From contig CAJTLY010000022.1 of NCBI GenBank assembly GCA_910577095.1, forward strand, positions 1 to 19,709: DNA of 19,709 bases, written 5' to 3'. Positions 14,840-19,709 of this stretch are shown in pieces (position 1 is the first letter of the stretch; every line of letters starts with the position of its first letter). The DNA comes from an uncultured Alphaproteobacteria bacterium (GTDB taxonomy: Bacteria; Pseudomonadota; Alphaproteobacteria; RF32; CAG-239). Position numbers and translations under genes: made by a program. The notes under the pieces were generated by a model. That model searched no databases. It had not been told where the DNA came from and was given only the letters and a program-made list of their open reading frames with translations.

Positions 14840-16363
14840 CTAGATTTTATAGTCAGGCATTTTCCATCGCAAAGACAGAGCCTCGGCGATGTGTATTTTA
14901 AGCAATTTTATTTCATTTTGCAAGTCTGCAATTGTTCTTGCTAACCGCAAAGTACGATGATAGGCGCGCGCCGACAGACGCACTTTGTCGGCGTACGTCA
15001 ATAACAGGGTTCTGGCATCATTGTCCAACGCCGCCGCCTGTTCAAGAAGTTCGCCTTTTAACTGTGCGTTGGTCAGCAATTGCGGGCATCCGAAAGCAAC
15101 AAAACGCTTTTTCTGAATTTCGCGTGCCGCCAGAACCCGTTTGCGGATTTCCGCCGAGCTTTCGCCGGGCGCGGTCGCGGACAGATCCCACGGACTGACG
15201 GCCGGAACCTCAATTTGAATATCAATGCGGTCCAACAAAGGTCCGGATATTTTGGAACGGTATTCTTCGGCACATTTCGGTGCCCGGCTGCATTCGGCAC
15301 CGGAAATCCCGAGATTGCCGCAACGACACGGATTCATTGCCGCCACCAACTGAAAACGGGCCGGAAACACCGTATGAGAGTTCACCCGCGAAATCGAAAC
15401 ACTGCCGTTTTCCAGCGGTTGGCGCAGCGCCTCCAGAGTCGGACGGGCAAACTCCGGCAGTTCGTCAAGAAACAGCACGCCGTTATGTGCCAGGGAAATC
15501 TCGCCCGGACGCGCTTTGCGGCCGCCGCCGACCAGCGCCGGGGTCGAAGCGCTGTGATGCGGATCGCGAAACGGACGTTCAAAACTGATGCGGCCGTCTT
15601 TAAGCTCGCCGGCAATCGAATGAATCATGCTGGTCTCAATTGCCTCTTCGGTCGTCATCGGCGGTAAAATCGACGGTAATCGCGCTGCCAGCATCGACTT
15701 TCCCGAACCCGGCGGTCCGACCATAATCAGATTATGAGCGCCGGCCGCCGCAATTTCCATAGCCCTTTTTGCCGATTCCTGCCCTTTGACGTCTTTCATG
15801 TCCGGCAAAGCCGCCGCATCATCGCGCCGTTTGGCTTGCGGAATTTCAAGCTGTTCGCTTCCCTGAAAATGATTGATTAACTGCAACAAAGTTTGCGGTG
15901 CCACGATATCGGACAAACCCGCCCATACCGCCTCGCTGCCCTGACTTGCCGGGCAGATAATGCCGTAGCCGCGTTTTTTGGCAGCAACCGCCGCCGGCAA
16001 CACGCCGTTGACATTAACCAGAGTTCCGTCAAGACCAAGTTCGCCCAACACCATATACGGCGCCGTTTTGGCCGGCGCAATCACCCCCATGCCTTCCAAC
16101 AGACCGACCGCAAGCGGCAAATCAAAATGAGAACCTTCCTTAACCAGATCGGCCGGTGACAAATTGACGGTAATCCGCTGTGCCGGCAGCTTCAGTCCCA
16201 AGGCGGTAAAGGCGGCGCGGATGCGCTCGCGGCTTTCGGCCACCGCCTTGTCGGGCAGCCCGACAATCGTAAAGGCCGGCATTCCCGACGATATCTGAAC
16301 CTGAAGCTCAACGTCCAGAATTTCCAGCCCGTTAAAGGCGACTGTATTGACCCGGGCTAACAT
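14840..16363 (-). CDS. comM: ComM/YifB AAA+ ATPase (Mg chelatase-like)
   Basis: 507 residues, full length for the family. The N-terminal ChlI-like domain covers about 1-180. The AAA+ core has Walker A GPPGSGKS (216-223) and Walker B VLFLDE (296-301), followed by the Cys-bearing MNPCRCG stretch and LLDRIDIQIEVP. The C-terminal domain ends with RLSARAYHRTLRLARTIADL. ComM is a helicase that promotes branch migration when incoming single-stranded DNA recombines during natural transformation; many non-competent bacteria also keep it. Its ATG lies 3 bp after the stop of the lipoprotein gene, and the secreted Cys-rich protein follows after 13 bp. Confidence 0.96.
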   Translation of the reverse strand: MLARVNTVAFNGLEILDVELQVQISSGMPAFTIVGLPDKAVAESRERIRAAFTALGLKLPAQRITVNLSPADLVKEGSHFDLPLAVGLLEGMGVIAPAKTAPYMVLGELGLDGTLVNVNGVLPAAVAAKKRGYGIICPASQGSEAVWAGLSDIVAPQTLLQLINHFQGSEQLEIPQAKRRDDAAALPDMKDVKGQESAKRAMEIAAAGAHNLIMVGPPGSGKSMLAARLPSILPPMTTEEAIETSMIHSIAGELKDGRISFERPFRDPHHSASTPALVGGGRKARPGEISLAHNGVLFLDELPEFARPTLEALRQPLENGSVSISRVNSHTVFPARFQLVAAMNPCRCGNLGISGAECSRAPKCAEEYRSKISGPLLDRIDIQIEVPAVSPWDLSATAPGESSAEIRKRVLAAREIQKKRFVAFGCPQLLTNAQLKGELLEQAAALDNDARTLLLTYADKVRLSARAYHRTLRLARTIADLQNEIKLLKIHIAEALSLRWKMPDYKI

Positions 16364-16366
16364 CCA

Positions 16367-16708
16367 TTACCACCTCGGCGCTTTTTCGTTTTCTCTCCAG
16401 CGCCGGGTCGGATAAGTGTCGGTGGTCAGAAAATCGTACTTTGCCGGACGGTAGGGAAGATCCTGAACCCGAACGAAGCATTCCGCTTCCATGGCGCGGG
16501 CACATTCTTCGGCGGTTACGTCAGCGGTATCGCGGCAGCACGCCAACTCCCCGGTGGTTTGGTTTTGAAGCAGAATCACCGGTTCCAGATTTTGCGGCGT
16601 CGTTCCGAGCTGAATCACTTTGCCGGCATCTTCTTCCGAGGTTGACGAACAACAGGCTCCCAGCGCCAACAGCGACGCTGCCCCCAATGCGATTAATTTT
16701 GCCTTCAT
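16367..16708 (-). CDS. Small outer-membrane-type lipoprotein of unknown function
   Basis: 113 residues. The signal sequence MKAKLIALGAASLLALGACC has a clear lipobox (LGAC), so Cys19 should be lipidated. Ser follows the two cysteines, so there is no Asp inner-membrane retention signal. The mature part carries further Cys residues (a CC pair near 57 and two more near 68 and 76), possibly paired in the periplasm. No family recognised. AAGGATG lies just before the ATG, and the gene starts the lipoprotein-comM-pseudoprotease operon with a promoter at 16741-16768. Confidence 0.88.
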   Translation of the reverse strand: MKAKLIALGAASLLALGACCSSTSEEDAGKVIQLGTTPQNLEPVILLQNQTTGELACCRDTADVTAEECARAMEAECFVRVQDLPYRPAKYDFLTTDTYPTRRWRENEKAPRW

Positions 16709-16740
16709 ATTTTCATCCTTATTTAAAGACGTTTTTCCCT

Positions 16741-16768
16741 ATAATAGGGCATTTATATTTATTTGCAA
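16741..16768 (-). promoter_or_regulatory. Promoter of the lipoprotein-comM operon
   Basis: On the minus strand TTGCAA (16768-16763), a 16-bp spacer and TATTAT (16746-16741), 32 bp before the ATG at 16708. It is divergent from the ribosomal-protein promoters. Confidence 0.6.
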
Positions 16769-16885
16769 TAAATTTTGTTACGGCGGCAACAACGTCCCCG
16801 TACCGCCGAAAGCTACCGCCGCGGCCGTTTTTCAAACCGATTTTCGCATCATTGTCATTCTGAAAGCAATACTGCAAAAAAAAGC

Positions 16886-16913
16886 TTGCCAAAATAAACT
16901 TTTAGAGTATATT
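16886..16913 (+). promoter_or_regulatory. Upstream promoter of rpsF operon
   Basis: TTGCCA (16886-16891), a 16-bp spacer and TATATT (16908-16913). With the next one it forms a tandem pair, common for ribosomal-protein operons. Confidence 0.55.
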
Positions 16914-16925
16914 AGCAACCGTCCC

Positions 16926-16954
16926 TTGCCGGAACTTTTTGTTTCGGCTATACA
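16926..16954 (+). promoter_or_regulatory. Proximal promoter of rpsF operon
   Basis: TTGCCG (16926-16931), a 17-bp spacer and TATACA (16949-16954). It would give a leader of about 50 nt containing the hairpin at 16961-16981. Confidence 0.65.
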
Positions 16955-16960
16955 TAAACC

Positions 16961-16981
16961 GTTTTTCCGCCACGGAAAAAC
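16961..16981 (+). promoter_or_regulatory. Hairpin in the rpsF leader, possible S6:S18 autoregulatory site
   Basis: GTTTTTCCG (16961-16969) pairs perfectly with CGGAAAAAC (16973-16981) around loop CCA, 32 nt before the rpsF ATG and ahead of its AAGGAG. Known rpsF leaders fold into a structure with a CCG element that binds the S6:S18 dimer. The position and the CCG at the loop side fit; the full consensus is not verified. It is not followed by a T run, so it is not a simple terminator. Confidence 0.45.
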
Positions 16982-17012
16982 ATTGTTGAGAATCCATAAG
17001 GAGATATATTTT

Positions 17013-17348
17013 ATGCAAAAATACGAAAGCGTGCTGATTGCACGTCAGGATCTCGGCGCTTCGCAGGTTAATAACATTGTTTCGGACTTGTCCGAAGTTA
17101 TTAAGAAAGAAGGCGGCGAGGTTGTAAGAGTCGACAACTGGGGACTGAAAACCCTGGCTTATCGCATCAAGAAAAACCGCAAGGGTCACTATGTTATCAT
17201 GAACATTTCCGCTCCGGCTGCCGCAATTGCCGAGTATGAAAGAATCATGCGCTTTAACGAAGACATCATTCGTTATATGACCATTCGCGTTGACGAATTT
17301 TCGGAAGGCGTTGCCTCCGAAGAAAAAGAAATTGAAGAAGCGGAGTAA
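17013..17348 (+). CDS. rpsF: 30S ribosomal protein S6
   Basis: 111 residues. MQKYESVLIARQDL, DNWGLKTLAYRIKKNRKGHYV and the acidic tail EEKEIEEAE are typical bacterial S6, which pairs with S18 on the 30S platform. The frame is open much further upstream, but the ATG at 17013 has AAGGAG 9 nt before it and aligns with the family start. First gene of rpsF-rpsR-rplI. No priB or ssb gene lies between S6 and S18. Confidence 0.97.
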   Translation: MQKYESVLIARQDLGASQVNNIVSDLSEVIKKEGGEVVRVDNWGLKTLAYRIKKNRKGHYVIMNISAPAAAIAEYERIMRFNEDIIRYMTIRVDEFSEGVASEEKEIEEAE

Positions 17349-17351
17349 TTG

Positions 17352-17582
17352 ATGATGAACAAACAAGTATTCTTTAAGAAAAAGAAATCCTGTCCGTTTT
17401 CCGGCGAAGACGGCATGAAAATCGATTACAAGGATGTTAAGCTGCTTTCCCGTTACATTTCGGAAAAAGGCAAAATCATCCCGAGCCGCATCACTTCGGT
17501 CTCTGCCAAAAAACAAAGAGAACTGGCCCGCGCCATCAAACGCGCCCGCTATGTCGCTCTGCTTCCGTTTGTCGCCAACTAA
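17352..17582 (+). CDS. rpsR: 30S ribosomal protein S18
   Basis: 76 residues. FFKKKKSCPFSG, DYKDVKLLSRYISEKGKIIPSRIT and KRARYVALLPFV are the S18 signature; it binds 16S rRNA together with S6. Two consecutive ATGs (17352, 17355) are possible starts. I chose the first because GGAG at 17342-17345, overlapping the rpsF stop, sits 6 nt away. Coupled to rpsF by a 3-bp gap; rplI starts 11 bp further on. Confidence 0.96.
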   Translation: MMNKQVFFKKKKSCPFSGEDGMKIDYKDVKLLSRYISEKGKIIPSRITSVSAKKQRELARAIKRARYVALLPFVAN

Positions 17583-17593
17583 GGAGAAATGAG

Positions 17594-18079
17594 ATGGAAG
17601 TTATTCTTTTGGAACATGTAAACAAATTGGGTAAAATGGGCGACAAAGTAAACGTTAAAAACGGTTATGCCCGCAACTACCTGCTGCCGACCAAAAAAGC
17701 CCTTCGCGCAACTGCCGAAAACCTGGCTTTTTACGAAAAACAAAAAGCTGAACTGGAAGCTCACAACAAAATTTTGTTCGAAAACGCTTCCAAACAGTCT
17801 GAAGAACTGCAGGGCTTCAAAGTCGTGCTGATCCGTCAGGCTGCCGAAACCGGTCAGCTCTATGGTTCGGTTACCATCCGCGATATCGCTTCGGCCATGA
17901 AAGAAGCCGGCGTTAACGTTGAACGCCGCTACATCTATCTGGAACGTCCGATCAAGGATCTGGGTGTTTATGAAGTTAAACTGAATCTGCACCCGGAAGT
18001 CAGCCAGACCATTCTGGTTAACGTTGCCCGTACCGACGACGAAGCTCAGAAACAGGAAAACGCTTTTAACAAAGAATAG
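17594..18079 (+). CDS. rplI: 50S ribosomal protein L9
   Basis: 161 residues, slightly longer than usual. The N-terminal 23S-binding domain (MEVILLEHVNKLGKMGDKVNVKNGYARNYLLP, shown here only as the family landmark at residues 1-32), the connecting helix (about 41-75, Glu/Lys/Gln rich) and the C-terminal domain with GQLYGSVTIRDIA are all present. AAGGAG lies 10 nt before the ATG. Last gene of the operon, followed by a strong terminator at 18100-18129. The C-terminal Glu/Gln/Asn extension (ARTDDEAQKQENAFNKE) is extra relative to the short E. coli form. Confidence 0.97.
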   Translation: MEVILLEHVNKLGKMGDKVNVKNGYARNYLLPTKKALRATAENLAFYEKQKAELEAHNKILFENASKQSEELQGFKVVLIRQAAETGQLYGSVTIRDIASAMKEAGVNVERRYIYLERPIKDLGVYEVKLNLHPEVSQTILVNVARTDDEAQKQENAFNKE

Positions 18080-18099
18080 TTTTGCTGTTGCAGATAACC

Positions 18100-18136
18100 A
18101 AAAACCCCGGATTCGTTTCCGGGGTTTTTGTTTTTG
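18100..18136 (+). terminator. Rho-independent terminator after rplI
   Basis: AAAAACCCCGGA (18100-18111) pairs perfectly with TCCGGGGTTTTT (18118-18129), 6-nt loop, followed by GTTTTTG. It closes the ribosomal-protein operon 20 bp past the L9 stop. Confidence 0.95.
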
Positions 18137-18154
18137 CAGAAAATAGGATTCATA

Positions 18155-18183
18155 TTGACTTACCGTTAGAAAAATAATAAATT
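18155..18183 (+). promoter_or_regulatory. Candidate promoter of the 205-aa gene
   Basis: TTGACT (18155-18160), a 17-bp spacer and TAAATT (18178-18183), 45 bp before the ATG at 18229. The surrounding leader is strongly A/T-rich. Confidence 0.5.
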
Positions 18184-18228
18184 AAGCGTACAGATAAATT
18201 ATTTTTTTAACACCTTAAATCTATAATT

Positions 18229-18846
18229 ATGAAAACCGCAGAAGCATCAAACACTGCAAAAATATCTAAAATGTATTCTGTCGAAATTACGCGTTATTTT
18301 CTTTCTTGGGAACCCAATTTTGGGAAGTCAGTTAAAGAAGCGGTAAAAACTGTTTCATCCTATGATGAACTTTTAAAGTTGTTAAAAGATACCAAAGACG
18401 CATACTTTGCCGCAACGGCCGACATCCGCATCATCAACAACAACGCCGCAGAAGAAAATCCGAACGACGGACCGCCTTTCAAAACCGTTCTTGTGGGACC
18501 GTGTATACGCGTCGGAAATCTTATAGACAAAGAAAACCATTTGAAAGGATTTTGTCTTTATACAATGGACGATACGATTCGCGGCAGGGGGGCTATTATT
18601 AAAGTTATCGAGGCCAACGACAATTTTGACCGATACGACGCGTTCTATAAAAAAATTACGCCTTGTATTCGTAACGGAGAAACAGTATTAGAAAGTGTTT
18701 GTACCGGAGAGGTCATACCGGTCCCGCCGACATCAAGAAGTGTTCTTATAGACATTTACAGCCGTAAACTGATAGCCTTGGACATTTGGGAGGGCAACCT
18801 GCTTGAGTTTCAAGAAAGGAAGTATTTCAAACGGCGGTTTAAGTAA
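18229..18846 (+). CDS. 205-aa protein of unknown function, SD-less start
   Basis: I do not recognise the family. There is no signal peptide or membrane segment. The N-terminal third is helical looking (KEAVKTVSSYDELLKLLKDT), and the rest alternates hydrophobic and charged residues as in an alpha/beta domain, ending in a basic tail (ERKYFKRRFK). Cys residues occur near 92, 109, 145 and 159. Unlike nearly every other gene here, the ATG has no ribosome site: the preceding bases are TAAATCTATAATT. Codon choice is more A/T-ending (many ATA, TTA, AGA) than in the ribosomal genes. Its own promoter and terminator make it a separate unit inserted after rplI, so recent acquisition is likely but unproven. 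Confidence 0.75.
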   Translation: MKTAEASNTAKISKMYSVEITRYFLSWEPNFGKSVKEAVKTVSSYDELLKLLKDTKDAYFAATADIRIINNNAAEENPNDGPPFKTVLVGPCIRVGNLIDKENHLKGFCLYTMDDTIRGRGAIIKVIEANDNFDRYDAFYKKITPCIRNGETVLESVCTGEVIPVPPTSRSVLIDIYSRKLIALDIWEGNLLEFQERKYFKRRFK

Positions 18847-18853
18847 TTTCGCG

Positions 18854-18884
18854 AAGCCCTTCCTTATATAGGAGGGGCTTTTCA
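18854..18884 (+). terminator. Rho-independent terminator after the 205-aa gene
   Basis: AAGCCCTTCCT (18854-18864) pairs with AGGAGGGGCTT (18870-18880) with one T-G pair, then TTTTC. It lies 8 bp after the stop. Confidence 0.85.
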
Positions 18885-19176
18885 TTACTATAATCCGTTG
18901 CTATCGTTGTTCCTGTTTACCTTTTGTTGTTTTAGCTTTCCCCGGCGGTAAGTTTTTCTTTTGCGCTTTTTTCCACGAAAAAACTGTCTCGAAGCCGACT
19001 TCTTGACAGAATAATTTGTTAAAATCAATATGTTAACTGATATTAACAAAAAAAGACAAAAAATATACAAATTATTTGTTGACTTTTTATTCGTAAAGGA
19101 ATACAAGTGCTCTTAGGAAACAATTATTCTCTCTATAAATTTTTTTTATTTTCAAATCAAATTAAAAACAACGCCC
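18885..19176 (+). other. A/T-rich intergenic stretch before the micro-ORF cluster
   Basis: No convincing gene. Two promoter-like pairs point toward the micro-ORFs: TTGACA 19003-19008 with CAATAT 19026-19031, and TTGACT 19079-19084 with TACAAG 19102-19107 (both 17-bp spacers). A 28-codon frame (ATG 19030 to TAG 19116) and a GTG-started 61-codon frame (19107-19292, preceded by AAAGGAA) also lie here. Both are ambiguous, and neither resembles anything I know. Confidence 0.5.
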
Positions 19177-19206
19177 ATGAAAATCAGAAGTCCCACTTTT
19201 GCTTAA
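19177..19206 (+). CDS. Micro-ORF 1, MKIRSPTFA
   Basis: Nine codons from ATG 19177 to TAA. Without its neighbours it would be ignored, but the heptamer MKIRSPT is repeated in the next micro-ORF, with AGA/AGG and CCC/CCT as the only base differences. The bases before it (ACAACGCCC) also resemble those before micro-ORF 2. No ribosome site. It could be a peptide gene or part of a non-coding repeat. Confidence 0.35.
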   Translation: MKIRSPTFA

Positions 19207-19259
19207 ATGCAGAAAAACATGTGAGCCCTAAAATTTTAACGCGAAAAAACACAACGCTA

Positions 19260-19292
19260 ATGAAAATCAGGAGTCCTACTTTCTGTACCTAA
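19260..19292 (+). CDS. Micro-ORF 2, MKIRSPTFCT
   Basis: Ten codons from ATG 19260 to TAA, preceded by ACAACGCTA as for micro-ORF 1 (ACAACGCCC). It shares MKIRSPTF with micro-ORF 1 83 bp upstream. It may alternatively be the C-terminal end of a 61-codon GTG-started frame from 19107, which has an AAAGGAA site. No own ribosome site. Confidence 0.35.
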   Translation: MKIRSPTFCT

Positions 19293-19333
19293 AACAACAA
19301 GCCACAGAAAGTTTAAGCAAAAATTTAAAGACG

Positions 19334-19411
19334 ATGACAAAATCCAAACTTCGGTATCCTGTTGGATCAGATCCTCCCGAAACCGAAAAAAAGTTTTTTA
19401 AAAGCGTATGA
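19334..19411 (+). CDS. Micro-ORF 3, 25 codons with KLRYPV near the start
   Basis: ATG 19334 to TGA 19411. It begins MTKSKLRYPVGSDPPE and ends EKKFFKSV. KLRYPV occupies the place of KIRSPT at the same 83-bp spacing. Its TGA overlaps the next ATG as ATGA, the classic arrangement for coupled translation. No clear ribosome site. Confidence 0.4.
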   Translation: MTKSKLRYPVGSDPPETEKKFFKSV

Positions 19412-19452
19412 AACAACCGGTAAAAATCCGCTGTCCTACTCATCGAGTATGA
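19408..19452 (+). CDS. Micro-ORF 4, MKQPVKIRCPTHRV
   Basis: Fourteen codons from ATG 19408 (overlapping the previous stop) to TGA 19452, which in turn overlaps the next ATG. It contains KIRCPT, with Arg written CGC rather than AGA or AGG as in micro-ORFs 1 and 2. Confidence 0.4.
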   Translation: MKQPVKIRCPTHRV

Positions 19453-19490
19453 AACAGTTTTTTAATTTGAAGCGACCTACTCTTAATTGA
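19449..19490 (+). CDS. Micro-ORF 5, MKQFFNLKRPTLN
   Basis: Thirteen codons from ATG 19449 (ATGA overlap) to TGA 19490, ten bases before the terminator stem. It starts MKQ like micro-ORF 4 and contains LKRPT, the most divergent version of the motif. Confidence 0.4.
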   Translation: MKQFFNLKRPTLN

Positions 19491-19499
19491 GTCTCTTTC

Positions 19500-19532
19500 A
19501 AACCCCCTCTTCTTTGGAAGACGGGGTTTTTT
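19500..19532 (+). terminator. Rho-independent terminator closing the micro-ORF cluster
   Basis: AAACCCC then TCTTC (19500-19512) pairs with GAAGA then GGGGTTT (19517-19529) with a single C-C mismatch, followed by T. It shows that transcription through the cluster on the plus strand has a defined end. Confidence 0.88.
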
Positions 19533-19602
19533 CGTGTTTTATCGTTTCAAAATTTTTACAAATTTATTTTCCGTAACAGCAGAACGTTATGTTATGACTT
19601 CA

Positions 19603-19658
19603 TTTTATAGGGAAAAAGGGAGAGGTTATGCCGTATCAAAAAAAGGTTCATTTTTTTG
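19603..19658 (+). repeat. 56-bp leader module, copy 2
   Basis: Identical to the minus-strand copy at 3031-2976, in opposite orientation and 16.6 kb away. It carries the GGGAGAGG ribosome site, the start codon and ten codons. The hairpin stem is cut to 8 bp here because the sequence changes after TTTTTTTG. Confidence 0.9.
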
Positions 19659-19687
19659 CTATGGATAAATGTCGATGCCCGATTTGA
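19628..19687 (+). CDS. 19-codon micro-ORF MPYQKKVHFFAMDKCRCPI
   Basis: ATG 19628 with GGGAGAGG just upstream, TGA at 19687. The first ten residues are shared with the leader micro-ORF at 2944-3006. The remainder, beginning at an internal ATG (19661), reads MDKCRCPI and matches the K-x-R-x-P pattern of the nearby cluster. It thus joins the two micro-peptide types of this window. Whatever gene lies downstream is outside the window. Function unknown. Confidence 0.5.
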   Translation: MPYQKKVHFFAMDKCRCPI

Positions 19688-19709
19688 AAAAAAATAAATA
19701 AAATTGTTG

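Larger units (their letters stand above)
19177..19490 (+). repeat. Degenerate repeat array, about 80-bp period, carrying the K-x-R-x-P-T motif
   Basis: The proline codon of the motif falls at 19192, 19275, 19358, 19435 and 19476, so the first three intervals are 83, 83 and 77 bp. Three of the units end in a run resembling TTTAAAAGCG just before the next start. The first two units are closest; later ones keep mainly the peptide motif. The array is followed directly by a terminator. Confidence 0.6.

Noticed and set aside
18888..19106. 72-codon minus-strand ORF with a hydrophobic segment and basic tail
   Set aside because: It has only a TTG start, no ribosome site, lies in A/T-rich intergenic DNA and matches no family I know.
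18885..19176. tRNA, rRNA or tmRNA gene
   Set aside because: No cloverleaf, no CCA end and no GGTTCAAATCC-type T-loop was found here or elsewhere in the window; the GGTTCA at 19645-19650 is part of the micro-ORF module.
19107..19292. 61-codon GTG-started plus-strand ORF ending in MKIRSPTFCT
   Set aside because: Not chosen as the main reading because the N-terminal 50 codons look like random A/T-rich DNA and cross micro-ORF 1 in another frame. AAAGGAA before the GTG keeps it possible.
19170..19440. CRISPR-like array
   Set aside because: Repeats of the motif are too degenerate and too short, and the intervals are longer and less regular than CRISPR spacers. No cas genes are present.

Overview
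The window reads as chromosomal DNA of a Gram-negative, alphaproteobacterium-like organism. This is inferred from the gene families present: an Nfu/NifU scaffold of the alphaproteobacterial type, a DUF2333 protein, MurJ, ComM, a groESL pair with an RpoH-like promoter and no CIRCE element, and an rpsF-rpsR-rplI operon. TGA is used as stop. An outer-membrane autotransporter-like protein, lipoproteins and cleavable signal peptides confirm a two-membrane envelope. Core genes mostly have strong AAGGAG-type ribosome sites; the right-hand 1.5 kb is visibly A/T-richer and its reading frames lack such sites.

Layout. 1-2834 (-): 5' part of a large autotransporter/adhesin-like gene with twelve GGAI-containing passenger repeats and a proline-rich linker, running off the left edge. 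2835-3031: its unusual leader, with a 20-codon micro-ORF, a 12-bp hairpin, an overlapping 18-bp inverted repeat, and a 56-bp module found again at the right end. 3106-5174 (-): groES-groEL with terminator and promoter. 5201-6659 (-): a prepilin peptidase-like gene followed by a bacterial voltage-gated channel whose filter reads TLDGW. 6724-11455 (-): a tightly coupled set murJ - DUF2333 - nifU-like - bax-like - gloB-like. 11562-12072 (+): a monocistronic 126-aa protein of unknown function with a textbook promoter, SD and terminator. 12082-12283: a truncated IS200/IS605 relic. 12400-16768 (-): small lipoprotein - comM - a secreted Cys-rich protein with a degenerate trypsin-like domain. 16886-18129 (+): rpsF-rpsR-rplI with tandem promoters, a leader hairpin and a terminator. 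18155-18884 (+): an orphan 205-aa gene without SD.

19003-19709 is the most unusual part: a series of very short ORFs (9-25 codons), the last three overlapping stop-to-start as ATGA, with a recurrent K-x-R-x-P-T motif written with different arginine codons each time, and a rho-independent terminator at the end. Just beyond it, the 56-bp leader module seen upstream of the autotransporter recurs in the opposite orientation and is fused to another K-x-R-x-P micro-ORF. The 56-bp copies therefore flank 16.6 kb and point outward, linking the autotransporter leader with the micro-peptide cluster.

Working together: the groESL, ribosomal-protein and murJ blocks are housekeeping. The autotransporter, the secreted pseudo-protease, the Bax-like glucosaminidase, the channel and the lipoprotein are envelope functions. 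ComM and the prepilin peptidase could both serve DNA uptake, but no pilus or uptake genes lie in the window, so that link is inference only.
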